From the NCBI RefSeq assembly GCF_021646685.1, contig NZ_JAKJHW010000005.1, positions 62,001 through 126,000 on the forward strand: a stretch of 64,000 nt of DNA. The letters run 5' to 3'. A model generated the notes under the pieces. The model was not told where the DNA came from. It saw nothing but the letters and a program-made list of their open reading frames with translations, and ran no database searches. A program made the translations under genes and the position numbers. This DNA comes from Pseudalkalibacillus salsuginis (lineage in GTDB: Bacteria > Bacillota > Bacilli > Bacillales > Fictibacillaceae). Of the stretch, positions 27,386 through 35,474 are shown in pieces (position 1 is the first letter of the stretch; each line of letters begins with the position of its first letter).

Positions 27386-27416
27386 GCGGGGGTCTAGCTT
27401 AGCCTGCTTTCCCACC
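27386..27416 (+). repeat. Repeat family C fragment 1
   Basis: TGCGGGGGTCTAGC then GCCTGCTTTCCCACCGG. The complement of 45724-45757 (TGCGGGGTCTCGCC, CTCGCTTTTCCCAC) aligns with it base for base over most of its length, so both derive from one element in opposite orientations. Confidence 0.5.
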
Positions 27417-27449
27417 GGAGTCTCGCATATTTCCCATCTATTAAAGTGA

Positions 27450-27477
27450 AAAAAGAGCTCGAATCTGAGCTCTTTTT
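27450..27477. terminator. Bidirectional terminator
   Basis: AAAAAGAGCTC, loop GAATCT, GAGCTCTTTTT. It is the likely end of ehuBCDA transcription (minus), lying beyond the repeat copy. Confidence 0.85.
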
Positions 27478-27495
27478 CCTGAAGGATATGAATGT

Positions 27496-27690
27496 ATAAA
27501 AATTTTGGTTGCGGTGAAGAAATGTCTAGCTCCACCGCCCAACCACTTGGATCACTTCAGTCCTCCTGCGGCGGCCGACACATTGATTTAGTTCGTAGTG
27601 CTGCCTGCGCAGAACCGAACTTTGTTTGGTTCGAGCCTCCTCGTCGGACTGCCAGTGCCCTCGTGGTTAACCAGGGCTTTTACGCAGAGT
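27496..27690 (+). repeat. Repeat family A, copy 2
   Basis: Full copy: AAAATTTTGGTTGCGGTG, TCTAGCTCCACCGCCCAACC, GAACCGAACTTTGTTTGGTTC, CCTCCTCGTCGG. Its 3' end touches the stop codon of ehuA, between that gene and its terminator. Confidence 0.85.
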
Positions 27691-27698
27691 CTTAATTA

Positions 27699-28493
27699 TT
27701 AAGTAGTACTCAAAAAACGTTTAAGGAAGGATTGAAGCCTGGGACTTTGTGGGTTTTCCAATATTTCTTTAGGGCTTCCTTGTTCTTCAATCAGCCCACC
27801 ATGTAGGAAAACGATGCGATCGGCTACATCCCGTGCAAAATCCATTTCATGTGTAACGAGAATCATGGCCATATCAGATTCTTTTGCAATTTCTTTAATA
27901 ACTTCAAGGACTTCCCCAACGAGTTCAGGATCTAATGCAGAGGTCACTTCATCGAAAAGCATGATTTTCGGCTGCATAACAACAGCTCTGGCTATGGCAA
28001 CCCGTTGTTGCTGGCCGCCAGACAGTTGAAGAGGATAAGCATCAATTTTTTCCCCCAGCCCGACCTTTTCAAGCATAGTTATTGCCCGTTTTTCAGCTTC
28101 ATCATTAGGTGTACCTTTAACATGAACCTGAGCTTCAGTTACATTTCTTAGAATCGTCATATGGGGGAATAGATTGAATTGTTGAAAGACCATGCCGATA
28201 TCACCGCGGATCTTACGCAAATGGTTTTCATCTGCTGGAACCAACTTACCGTTTACTTCTTTATGCCATAATGGATTGCCGTCGACCTTTATGACACCGG
28301 AAGTAGGCTCCTCTAATGTCATCAACATTCTAATAATAGTGGTTTTCCCTGAACCGCTTGGACCGATTAAAGCTACTCTTTCCCCCTGGTTGATCTCAAG
28401 ATCTAATCCTTTTAAAACCTCTAAATTATCAAATTTCTTTGAAACCTTTTCATATTTAACGAGTGGTTGGTTTTGAACCGGATTTTTTGTCAT
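27699..28493 (-). CDS. ehuA: Ectoine/hydroxyectoine-type ABC importer ATPase
   Basis: 264-residue polar amino-acid-type ATPase. Walker A GPSGSGKTTIIRML (about 43-56), Q-loop GMVFQQFNLFPHMT, signature LSGGQQQRVAIARAV (about 158-172), Walker B IMLFDEVTSALDPE and the H-loop LVTHEMDFA are all complete. It is the last gene of the B-C-D-A unit. The substrate is inferred from the binding protein, not from this subunit. Confidence 0.85.
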   Translation of the reverse strand: MTKNPVQNQPLVKYEKVSKKFDNLEVLKGLDLEINQGERVALIGPSGSGKTTIIRMLMTLEEPTSGVIKVDGNPLWHKEVNGKLVPADENHLRKIRGDIGMVFQQFNLFPHMTILRNVTEAQVHVKGTPNDEAEKRAITMLEKVGLGEKIDAYPLQLSGGQQQRVAIARAVVMQPKIMLFDEVTSALDPELVGEVLEVIKEIAKESDMAMILVTHEMDFARDVADRIVFLHGGLIEEQGSPKEILENPQSPRLQSFLKRFLSTT

Positions 28494-28535
28494 TGTTCCG
28501 TCCTTTCTCCTATGATCTTTATTGGCTTTGATTAG

Positions 28536-29207
28536 TTAACGACTGCCCTTTCCATAAGCTTGGTTTGACCATTTTTCAAGTCTGTTGATAAGCAGGGCAG
28601 ATGGATAACTGAGCAGAAGAAATAGTAAGCCTACGATGGTCAACGGCTCGAGATATTTAAAATGATCCGCTCCAATCAAGAATGCTTTTTGAAGAAATTC
28701 AACTACGCCAATTGCCATTAAGAGGGGTGTTTCCTTAAATAAAACAATCAGATAATTTCCAAGCATTGGGATGACAGGGGGGATCGCTTGAGGAAGAATG
28801 ACTTTAGACCATGTTTGTGATTTGGTAAAGTTCAATGCTTTTGCAGCTTCCCATTGCCCTTTTTCGATTGAGTCGATCCCAGAACGATACACTTCTGATA
28901 CATAGGTGCTGTAATGAATCCCTAAGGTAAGGATTCCAGCTACATATTTATTAAGAGATATGCCGATCAACGGTAATGCAAAATACACAAAAAATAGTTG
29001 GACCAATGGCGGTGTACTGCGAATAAATTCAATAAAACCGTAGACAGTCCAAGATAGAGGCTTGAAGCTTGATCGTCTGGCGAAGGTTAATATCAGGCCA
29101 AATACCAGAGCAACTGCGTAGGCACCGAATGTTATTCCAATCACAAGCCAAATGACATTGAATATTTCCGGGAAAACTTTTAAGGCAAACTCCCAATTCC
29201 AACTCAT
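28536..29207 (-). CDS. ehuD: Ectoine/hydroxyectoine-type ABC importer permease D
   Basis: 223-residue HisMQ-type permease with about five helices. The ATPase-coupling EAA loop is GQWEAAKALNFTKSQTWSKVILPQA (about residues 117-141). Its ATG overlaps the upstream permease stop by 4 bases (ATGA), and GGAGTGG lies inside that gene, showing translational coupling. It pairs with EhuC as a heterodimer. Confidence 0.82.
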   Translation of the reverse strand: MSWNWEFALKVFPEIFNVIWLVIGITFGAYAVALVFGLILTFARRSSFKPLSWTVYGFIEFIRSTPPLVQLFFVYFALPLIGISLNKYVAGILTLGIHYSTYVSEVYRSGIDSIEKGQWEAAKALNFTKSQTWSKVILPQAIPPVIPMLGNYLIVLFKETPLLMAIGVVEFLQKAFLIGADHFKYLEPLTIVGLLFLLLSYPSALLINRLEKWSNQAYGKGSR

Positions 29208-29872
29208 ACCTTTGCCACTCCTTTCGATGCACTAGCCTCTAACCGACGGACAAGGATAATAAGTGGTAGGGCGATGATGAAGTATAGTATCAATAACAAT
29301 ATAAATACAGGGACGGTGTAACTAAGATTCGTATTTTGGATGATCAATCCACGGTACGTCAAATCCCCTAAAGTAATAAGTGATACGAGGGAAGTCCCCT
29401 TGAGAAGTTCAATCGAGTTGTTCCCCAGGCCCGGAAGCATGATCCGGAATGCTTGAGGCAAGATGACCAATTTCAATCGTTGCCATCGGGTCATATTCAA
29501 AGCGATCGAAGCTTCAGTCTGTGTTTTGGGAATCGCTAGGATTGATCCTCTTACAACTTCAGAGGCATAAGCCCCATAATTTAAACTTAATGCCAATACC
29601 CCTGCCCAAAAGGCTGAAAATTCTACACCAAATGCAGGTAGGGCGAAGAAGATCCAGAACATTTGTACGAGCAATGATGTGCCACGGAATAATTCTACGT
29701 AAATCAAGGTCAAGGTCCGAATGATTGAAAATTGTGATACTCTGCCTAAACCGGCTATAAAAGCGATCAAATAGGTTAATAATGCCGATGTTATCAGGAT
29801 TTTGATCGTCATCCATCCTGCCGGCAATAATTTATGTAAGATGTCGAAATAAACGTTAATGTTGTCCCACAC
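29204..29872 (-). CDS. ehuC: Ectoine/hydroxyectoine-type ABC importer permease C
   Basis: 222-residue HisMQ-type permease. EAA loop TQTEASIALNMTRWQRLKLVILPQA (about 116-140) and YVELFRGTSLLVQMFWIFFALP (about 58-79), the family's N-terminal block, are intact. The start is a GTG with GAAGGG very close by, so expression may depend on the hairpins in the preceding gap. It overlaps ehuD by 4 bases. Confidence 0.82.
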   Translation of the reverse strand: MWDNINVYFDILHKLLPAGWMTIKILITSALLTYLIAFIAGLGRVSQFSIIRTLTLIYVELFRGTSLLVQMFWIFFALPAFGVEFSAFWAGVLALSLNYGAYASEVVRGSILAIPKTQTEASIALNMTRWQRLKLVILPQAFRIMLPGLGNNSIELLKGTSLVSLITLGDLTYRGLIIQNTNLSYTVPVFILLLILYFIIALPLIILVRRLEASASKGVAKV

Positions 29873-29954
29873 CCTTCAATTTTGGATTATAAAAAAGATC
29901 TGTGGAAAGATGTGTGAAAAGACCTTTCACAGATAATGAACGGATGAAGCCTTC

Positions 29955-29998
29955 AAGAAAAGGACAGGCCCTCCTCTTTATAGAGCGCCTGTCCTAAG
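29955..29998 (-). terminator. Intra-operon hairpin between ehuB and ehuC
   Basis: AGGACAGGC (29961-29969) pairs perfectly with GCCTGTCCT (29987-29995), and on the minus strand a T-rich stretch follows. Such partial terminators usually keep the binding protein in excess over the membrane subunits. A second imperfect hairpin lies at about 29899-29934. Confidence 0.6.
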
Positions 29999-30032
29999 TA
30001 TTCATTAGTTGTGCTATAAAAAAGGAGTGGAT

Positions 30033-30905
30033 CTACTCAGAACATAAAGATTCTTTTGTCATATCTCCTGGCAGGTCCTCTTCAGTGAATCCGAATGGTT
30101 TTATAATTTCTAATAGTTCCCCGGATTCCTTTAACTTTTCAAGTTCTCCGTTATAGGCTTTGATAAGTTCTTCATCTGATGGATTGAATGCTGCAGCACC
30201 GTAACCTCGTACACTCTCTCCATCTACTGTCGGTTGTTTGAAATCTTCTACACGATCGATATTCTTCGCATTTGCCGTTTTGAGTGCAGCTTCAAGAGTT
30301 GGGCCGGTCATAGTAATTGCATCAACTCTTCCTGATTCAAGGGAGGAAATATTTGCTGGAATATCAGAAACGATTTCCATTTGGCTGTCTTTGACACCAG
30401 CTGCCTTTAAGTAATCAATTTCGATGGCACCATTCATCACAGCCACCTTTACATCAGGATTATTCGCGATATCTTCATAACTGTGAAGGTTCAACGGGTT
30501 TCCTTTCTGTACGGCGAGTGCTTCTCCGATGCTGTATTCCGGCTCACCGAATGCAACCTCTTTGCATCTGTCTGGTGTTATGTACATTCCGGCGGTGATG
30601 ACATCAAACTTTCCAGCCTTCAATCCTGGAATCAAAGAACTGAATTTTACTAATTCACCATCCATTTCTTCAATACCCAACTCTTTGAAAATTGTCCTGG
30701 CAATTTCGACAGCTTCCCCAGTTAGTTTTCCATTTTCATCCTCATAGGCATAAGGATTTTCCCCGGCAAATCCAACGGTGATTTTTCCTTCTTCCTTAGC
30801 CCGTTGAAGAGTTGAACCATCACTGTCGGCCTCAGAATTAGCTCCACAAGCTGCTAATAAGAACATCATTGTAGTAACCACGATAAATAAAGATAGTCGT
30901 TTCAA
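30033..30905 (-). CDS. ehuB: Ectoine/hydroxyectoine-type substrate-binding lipoprotein
   Basis: 290 residues. The signal ends in the lipobox LAAC (about 17-20). The mature part is a family 3 solute-binding protein: ENPYAYEDENGKLTGEAVEIA near residue 52, SSLIPGLKAGKFDVITAGMYITPDRCKEVAF (about 90-120) and NLHSYEDIA. To my recollection, LIPGLKAG(R/K)FD and GMYITP(E/D)RC are typical of EhuB rather than of other amino-acid binders, and the gene order B-C-D-A is that of ehu operons. It would take up ectoines as osmoprotectants or nutrients. TTG start with AAGGAGG upstream. Confidence 0.78.
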   Translation of the reverse strand: MKRLSLFIVVTTMMFLLAACGANSEADSDGSTLQRAKEEGKITVGFAGENPYAYEDENGKLTGEAVEIARTIFKELGIEEMDGELVKFSSLIPGLKAGKFDVITAGMYITPDRCKEVAFGEPEYSIGEALAVQKGNPLNLHSYEDIANNPDVKVAVMNGAIEIDYLKAAGVKDSQMEIVSDIPANISSLESGRVDAITMTGPTLEAALKTANAKNIDRVEDFKQPTVDGESVRGYGAAAFNPSDEELIKAYNGELEKLKESGELLEIIKPFGFTEEDLPGDMTKESLCSE

Positions 30906-31497
30906 TTTTTGAACCTCCTTAAAAGTTTTAAATATAAGATTTTCGGTAGATTTAATGTTGATTTCTAATAAAAATGCTTTAAGTGAAATTCAGGGCATTC
31001 TGCGGATAACGTGCCAGATGAGATCCTGAAGTGAGGGATGAGCGAAGAGGCATACGAATCGTCCGCGAAAGGGAATAAATTTCATGAAAATCAACATTCA
31101 AGTTTAACAGAGCTATTACTAAAGAAGGTTTAGTATCGGTGACAGGAAATAACCTTATCTTATTAGTATAGGGGGGGTTAAGACAGGGGACAAAGTCCAT
31201 ATTCGCTTATATATTGGAATATTATTCTAAATGGAGTATAAGAAGTTGGATAAGTTCGAATATTCTTACTAATGCTTGGTTATTCTTACTAATTGTCGTA
31301 TTTTGAACAATCTTATAGCCAGATCATCTTGTTTTTGGGTTTATATTTTTTGTAACCTAATTGTTACGTTTGTTTTATTCAGAAACCATGACCGTAAAAA
31401 ATCCTACTAATATAGGATTCTAATATTACATAAAAATGTAATTCGACAATATTATATAAAAAAACTGGTACCTAATATCCATCTTTATACAACAGTG
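30906..31497. other. Intergenic region before the gas vesicle operon
   Basis: Nearly 600 bases without a gene. Contains the ehuB upstream region, a GCGGA...TCCGC-bounded segment at about 31001-31069 that resembles a repeat remnant, and GTAAC-6-GTTAC inverted repeat at 31352-31367. Confidence 0.45.
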
Positions 31498-31524
31498 GTT
31501 TTAAGGCCAAATCAAAGGGGGTAT
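31498..31524 (+). promoter_or_regulatory. Candidate SigB-type promoter of the gas vesicle operon
   Basis: GTTTTAA (31498-31504), about 14-15 bases, then GGGTAT (31519-31524). The Bacillus SigB consensus is GTTTAA-N12-15-GGGTAT. It lies about 75 bases before gvpA, leaving a leader of normal length. No equally good SigA promoter was seen closer. Confidence 0.5.
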
Positions 31525-31601
31525 AGTCCCACTAAACTCAAATATTCAGTTTGGTTAGATCCTTTATCACTCTACTAACGACTGAAAGGAGAATGTGGAC
31601 C

Positions 31602-31853
31602 ATGAGCATCCAAAAAAGTACGGATAGTTCAAGCCTGGCCGAAGTGATTGATCGGATTTTAGATAAGGGAATTGTCATTGACGCATTCGTCAGAGTTTCA
31701 CTTGTTGGCATTGAAATTTTAACGGTTGAAGCGAGAGTGGTCATCGCCAGCGTAGATACTTGGTTAAGATATGCCAATGCTGTTGGATTGCTTCGGGACG
31801 ATGTACAGGAAGAAGGGCTAGTGGAAGGCAGACAAGGACAATTAAGTTTTTAA
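31602..31853 (+). CDS. gvpA: Gas vesicle structural protein GvpA
   Basis: 83 residues. [40 protein letters not shown] and SVDTWLRYA are the near-invariant GvpA core that forms the ribs of the gas vesicle shell. The C-terminal 17 residues are variable. AAAGGAG lies 10 bases before ATG 31602; earlier in-frame codons have no usable RBS. A second almost identical copy, gvpB, lies at 32875. First gene of a 14-gene set in the B. megaterium order. Confidence 0.97.
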   Translation: MSIQKSTDSSSLAEVIDRILDKGIVIDAFVRVSLVGIEILTVEARVVIASVDTWLRYANAVGLLRDDVQEEGLVEGRQGQLSF

Positions 31854-31914
31854 AATATATGAAGCTGACAAACGCTAAATACTGGAGATTACTAGAGAAG
31901 GGATTCGAATTGGG

Positions 31915-32361
31915 ATGACAGATAAACAAAGGGACAATCAACCAACAAATGACCGACAAAACTCTATGAATCTTGCCATAATTGGAGGACTTGTTGGGGC
32001 TAGCATAGGTCTCCTATCAAGCCCTGGTACCGGAAAAAAGGTTATCAACAGTCTTGGCCGATCAGAAGTGGCAAGGGCTGCGGGAACCGAACTAAGAAGA
32101 TCTGCTCAACAGATGATCACTGAACAGGCTATGATGGCATTACGGCAAACCGCGGAAGGTTATTGGAATAAATACCAAGGAAGTTTATTGAATCCAGGCG
32201 GAACATTTCCAAAACAACGCAATGAAGGGCAGAAAAGTGGAGATTCCGGCTCAGATGCTGATGAAAAGTACAATGAACTGAAAGAAGAGAATAAAAATTT
32301 GAACGAACAACTACAACGGATTGAGGATAAATTGAGTGCTTTGCTTGAGGAGAAAAAGTAA
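31915..32361 (+). CDS. gvpP: Gas vesicle protein GvpP (YtxH-like)
   Basis: 148 residues. A short hydrophobic glycine-rich segment MNLAIIGGLVGASIGLLSSP (about 18-37) followed by GTGKKVI matches the YtxH-like start of GvpP and GvpT. The middle is amphipathic (RSAQQMITEQAMMAL), and the C-terminus is a coiled coil (NELKEENKNLNEQLQRIEDK). Role: accessory; not well defined. It follows gvpA by about 60 bases, as in B. megaterium. Confidence 0.85.
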   Translation: MTDKQRDNQPTNDRQNSMNLAIIGGLVGASIGLLSSPGTGKKVINSLGRSEVARAAGTELRRSAQQMITEQAMMALRQTAEGYWNKYQGSLLNPGGTFPKQRNEGQKSGDSGSDADEKYNELKEENKNLNEQLQRIEDKLSALLEEKK

Positions 32362-32391
32362 CGTTAAGGCAACCTTAAAGGGGGAGTTCCC

Positions 32392-32841
32392 ATGAGTGAT
32401 AAACCTATGAAAAAGGTTGTTCGTAAAGCAGTCATAAAAGCAATTGAAAAGGCACCGGACTCTTTAAAAGAGAAGGTGAGGGAGGAAGCGAAGGAAAAAG
32501 TAAAAGAAAAGATGACGAGTGAGCTCCAATCAAAAGTAAATAAAGCTTCCGAAAAGTTAGAGGATGCTAAGGAGCGGAATGCGGATAAAGTCCATGGAAA
32601 AGCAGAGGAAGCCCAAGACAAAGTACAAGATGTCCTATTGTCTGTCAGGGATAAGCTGGCAAAAATCAAAGAAGCTGGGGAAGAATTCCAAGAAAAACTA
32701 TCTTCCTCTGATTATAAAAATAAAAAGAAATTGAAAGGCGTCAACAATATCAAGGGCTATAAAGATGTAAAAGGTTCAACGGAAATAAAAAGCTCTATGG
32801 ATATCAAGTCCTCAAAGGATATTAAGACATTTGGATCTTAA
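32392..32841 (+). CDS. gvpQ: Gas vesicle protein GvpQ
   Basis: 149 residues, highly charged and helical. KEKVREEAKEKVKEKMTSEL and a run of K/E heptads (about 20-90) predict a long helix; the tail is a degenerate repeat of KD/IKSS units (GYKDVKGSTEIKSSMDIKSS). Low sequence conservation is normal for GvpQ; the assignment rests mainly on its position between gvpP and gvpB and on size. AAGGGGGAG precedes the ATG. Confidence 0.78.
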   Translation: MSDKPMKKVVRKAVIKAIEKAPDSLKEKVREEAKEKVKEKMTSELQSKVNKASEKLEDAKERNADKVHGKAEEAQDKVQDVLLSVRDKLAKIKEAGEEFQEKLSSSDYKNKKKLKGVNNIKGYKDVKGSTEIKSSMDIKSSKDIKTFGS

Positions 32842-32874
32842 ATCATTAAACCATTTTGAGAGGAGAATGATAGA

Positions 32875-33138
32875 ATGGCTGTTCAAAAAAGTACAGATAG
32901 TTCTAGTCTTGCAGAAGTAATCGATCGGATTCTGGATAAGGGGATTGTCATCGATGCATTCGTCAGAGTATCTGTTGTAGGCATAGAAATCTTAACAGTT
33001 GAAGCACGGGTAGTCATCGCTAGTGTCGACACATGGTTACGTTATGCCGAAGCAGTCGGCTTGTTACGGGATGAAGTAGAAGAGGAAGGATTACCAGCCC
33101 AATCAAATGAAAGAGGAAATGCACAATTCAGCATATAG
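32875..33138 (+). CDS. gvpB: Gas vesicle structural protein GvpB (GvpA paralogue)
   Basis: 87 residues, nearly identical to GvpA at 31602 through the core ([19 protein letters not shown], then one V-for-L change, [20 protein letters not shown]). They differ mainly in the C-terminal tail, here [12 protein letters not shown]. Synonymous differences between the copies show the duplication is not recent or is under strong protein-level selection. GAGAGGAG precedes the ATG. A C/G-rich hairpin (GGGGGTGTC...GACACCCCC) follows at 33145-33173. Confidence 0.96.
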   Translation: MAVQKSTDSSSLAEVIDRILDKGIVIDAFVRVSVVGIEILTVEARVVIASVDTWLRYAEAVGLLRDEVEEEGLPAQSNERGNAQFSI

Positions 33139-33144
33139 GGGGCT

Positions 33145-33173
33145 GGGGGTGTCCTAAAAGTCAGACACCCCCT
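33145..33173 (+). terminator. Hairpin after gvpB
   Basis: GGGGGTGTC pairs with GACACCCCC around CTAAAA-G, followed by TTCTCTCCT rather than a clean T-run. It may lower read-through into gvpR and so keep the shell proteins in excess, or protect the gvpA-B mRNA end. Confidence 0.55.
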
Positions 33174-33207
33174 TCTCTCCTAATTCAAATGGTTAGTGGA
33201 GGCGGCT

Positions 33208-33483
33208 ATGGAAATCAAAGAAATCATGCGAAATGTGACTGACTTTTTCAAGGAGCATATCGCCCCGCCGCATAAAATTACATCGGTGGAGGCAATGGAG
33301 GAAAAAGAAGGCTGGAAGGTCACAATCGAAGTAATCGAGGAAAAAGAATATATGAAAAAGTACGCAAAAGACGAAATGATTGGAACCTATGAAGTCTTAA
33401 TCAATCAAGATAAAGAGGTCACCTCGTTCAAGAGGCTGGACGTCCGCTTCAGAAGCGCAGTGGACATGGAGTCAAGGAGGTAA
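33208..33483 (+). CDS. gvpR: Gas vesicle protein GvpR (GvpO family)
   Basis: 91 residues from ATG 33208, with GGAGG 5 bases upstream; an in-frame GTG at 33196 overlaps that RBS and is rejected. The core VEAMEEKEGWKVTIEVIEEK and YEVLINQDKEVTSFKRLDVR is the GvpO domain (Pfam gas vesicle protein O), which in other systems is needed for vesicle formation. It ends 16 bases before gvpN. Confidence 0.88.
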   Translation: MEIKEIMRNVTDFFKEHIAPPHKITSVEAMEEKEGWKVTIEVIEEKEYMKKYAKDEMIGTYEVLINQDKEVTSFKRLDVRFRSAVDMESRR

Positions 33484-33499
33484 CCAGAGGGAGGCTTCA

Positions 33500-34411
33500 A
33501 TGGCTGTATTGAAGGAACAGACAAAGAAAGATGAGCGGGCATTCATAAAAGATCCGAAAACCGAACAGTTGCTTTCCCGATCTTTGCAATACCTGAACGC
33601 CGGGTACCCGCTGCATTTCATAGGACCTACCGGGGCAGGCAAAACTTCGCTTGCACTAGCCGTTGCAAAGAAACGGAAGAGACCTGTCATGGTGATGCAT
33701 GGCAACCACGAACTGAACAATAAAGATTTGATTGGTGATTTCACAGGTTATACAAGTAAAAAAGTCATCGATCAGTATGTACGGTCGGTCTATAAAAAAG
33801 ATGAAAGTGTTACAGAAACTTGGAGAGATGGGCGTTTGCTCGAAGCAGTCAAAAATGGGTATACGCTTGTTTATGATGAATTTACACGGTCCCGACCAAC
33901 GACGAACAATCTCTTTTTATCAATATTAGAAGAGGGTGTCCTCCCGTTATACGGATCAAAACTTACAGAACCCTTCTACCAGGTACACCCTGAATTTTCA
34001 CTGATCTTCACAAGTAACCCAGCAGAATATGCTGGTGTCTATAAAACCCAGGATGCCTTGATGGATCGACTGATCACCATCTATGTGGATTATAAAGATA
34101 TAGATGGGGAAACAGAAATCATTTCAGAAAAAGTTGGAATTGATAAGAGTGATGCAAGAGCGATCACGACCCTCGTATCAAATTTACGAAGCCGATGCCC
34201 GAAGGAGACGGGTAGTGTTCCAAGCATACGAACATCCATCATGATTGCAACGATAGCTTTAGAAGAAGATATTCCAATCGATGGTGAGGATGAAGGATTC
34301 CAGCAACTCTGTCTCGATATCCTTTCTTATCCGATGAGCCGTTGTCTAGAATCCGATGATCCTCGCACAGCAGTAGAAGAACTGATACGAAAAGAATGCA
34401 ACAATATTTAA
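33500..34411 (+). CDS. gvpN: Gas vesicle AAA+ ATPase GvpN
   Basis: 303 residues, MoxR/NorQ-type AAA+ ATPase. Walker A GPTGAGKTSLALAV (about 40-53), Walker B TLVYDEFTRSRP (about 117-128), sensor 1 LIFTSNPAEYAG (about 169-180) and an arginine-rich second half (NLRSRCPKE). GvpN is thought to remodel or elongate the shell using ATP. All motifs are intact. AGGGAGG precedes the ATG; gvpF follows after 31 bases. Confidence 0.95.
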   Translation: MAVLKEQTKKDERAFIKDPKTEQLLSRSLQYLNAGYPLHFIGPTGAGKTSLALAVAKKRKRPVMVMHGNHELNNKDLIGDFTGYTSKKVIDQYVRSVYKKDESVTETWRDGRLLEAVKNGYTLVYDEFTRSRPTTNNLFLSILEEGVLPLYGSKLTEPFYQVHPEFSLIFTSNPAEYAGVYKTQDALMDRLITIYVDYKDIDGETEIISEKVGIDKSDARAITTLVSNLRSRCPKETGSVPSIRTSIMIATIALEEDIPIDGEDEGFQQLCLDILSYPMSRCLESDDPRTAVEELIRKECNNI

Positions 34412-34442
34412 ACATGTAACCATGAAAAAGGAGAGTAATAGA

Positions 34443-35213
34443 ATGGGCGATCAGGAAGAAAAGGGCATTTATCTATTTTGTGGGATACAGACCGAACAGG
34501 ATGGGGATTCTTTTGGAACAGTCGAAATAGAAGGCACTGAACGGGAAATCTTCACAATCGGATACAAGGATGCTGCTATGGTTGTAGCTGAAGTGCCGAT
34601 GAAAATCTATCATCCGAATAGAGATAATTTGATGTTTCACCAGAACACCGTATCAAAGGTGATGGAACAAAACAATACAGTCATTCCGATCAGCTTTGGC
34701 AATGTATTCAAGACACGGGATGATGTAAAGGTCTTATTGGAAAACTTGTATCCCCAATTCGAGAAACTGTTCCCTGAAATAAAAGGAAAAATTGAAGTAG
34801 GTTTAAAGGTAATCGGCAAAAAGGCATGGCTAGAAAACAAAGTCAACGAAAATCCTGAAGCGGTCAAGAAAGCGGCGGCGGTTAAAGGTAAATCAGAGGC
34901 TGCAAGCTATTATGAACGTATCCAGTTAGGTGGAATGGCTCAGAAGATGGTCCAAGAAATCCAAGATGATATAAAAACGGAGATTTTTTCACCTCTGGAG
35001 AAAACGGCTGAAGCAGCGAAAGCGAATGAGAGTCTCAGTGAAACCATGCTCTTGAACGCCTCTTTCCTAGTTGATCGCGATAAAGAGGAACTGTTCGATG
35101 AAAAGGTAAATGAAGCGCATGAAAAATGGAAGGATAAAGTTGATTTCAAATACACAGGTCCTTGGCCAGCCTACAATTTCATCAATATCCGTTTGACAGT
35201 AGAGGAAAGCTGA
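34443..35213 (+). CDS. gvpF: Gas vesicle protein GvpF
   Basis: 256 residues of the GvpF/GvpL family. Start taken at ATG 34443, with AAAAAGGAGAG 9 bases before it; the frame runs back to 34422 but the RBS would then lie inside the gene. The N-terminal ferredoxin-like part has GIYLFCGIQ and IPISFGNVFKTRDDV; the C-terminal part ends YTGPWPAYNFINIRL, the family's GPWPPY signature. It can bind GvpA and is probably a nucleation or chaperone factor. Its TGA overlaps the gvpG ATG by one base. Confidence 0.93.
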   Translation: MGDQEEKGIYLFCGIQTEQDGDSFGTVEIEGTEREIFTIGYKDAAMVVAEVPMKIYHPNRDNLMFHQNTVSKVMEQNNTVIPISFGNVFKTRDDVKVLLENLYPQFEKLFPEIKGKIEVGLKVIGKKAWLENKVNENPEAVKKAAAVKGKSEAASYYERIQLGGMAQKMVQEIQDDIKTEIFSPLEKTAEAAKANESLSETMLLNASFLVDRDKEELFDEKVNEAHEKWKDKVDFKYTGPWPAYNFINIRLTVEES

Positions 35214-35470
35214 TGTTACACAAAATCGTCACTGCACCAATGAATTTGGTCATTAAAGTAGGCGAAAAGGTAAAAGAGGAAGTCGACAAGGAACTGTATG
35301 ACCTTCCAACAATCCAACAGAAGCTCATCCAGCTGCAAATGATGTATGAACTAGAAGAAATACCGGAGGATGTATATAAGATGAAAGAGGAAGAGTTATT
35401 AAATCGATATGAAATTGCAAAACAGAAAGAAATCGAACAATGGGAAGAATTAACCAAGAAGAAGGAATGA
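35213..35470 (+). CDS. gvpG: Gas vesicle protein GvpG
   Basis: 85 residues. MLHKIVTAPMNLVIKVGEKV followed by a helical, charged body (LPTIQQKLIQLQMMYELEEI, EELLNRYE) is the Pfam GvpG pattern. It starts at the ATG of TGATG shared with the gvpF stop and ends 4 bases before gvpL, so F, G and L are translationally coupled; they are known to form an accessory complex. Confidence 0.92.
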   Translation: MLHKIVTAPMNLVIKVGEKVKEEVDKELYDLPTIQQKLIQLQMMYELEEIPEDVYKMKEEELLNRYEIAKQKEIEQWEELTKKKE

Positions 35471-35474
35471 GGTA

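Larger units (their letters stand above)
27107..27698. other. Gene-free region with repeat elements
   Basis: Nearly 600 bases between narK and ehuA. In order: the narK upstream region, a fragment of repeat family C (27386-27416), a terminator (27450-27477), and a full family A copy (27496-27690). The open frame at 27492-27695 is repeat sequence, not a gene. Confidence 0.6.

Noticed and set aside
31001-31069. GCGGA...TCCGC structure before gvpA as a regulatory RNA
   Set aside because: Pairing is limited to the ends and the inside resembles repeat-type sequence; no promoter or terminator is linked to it.
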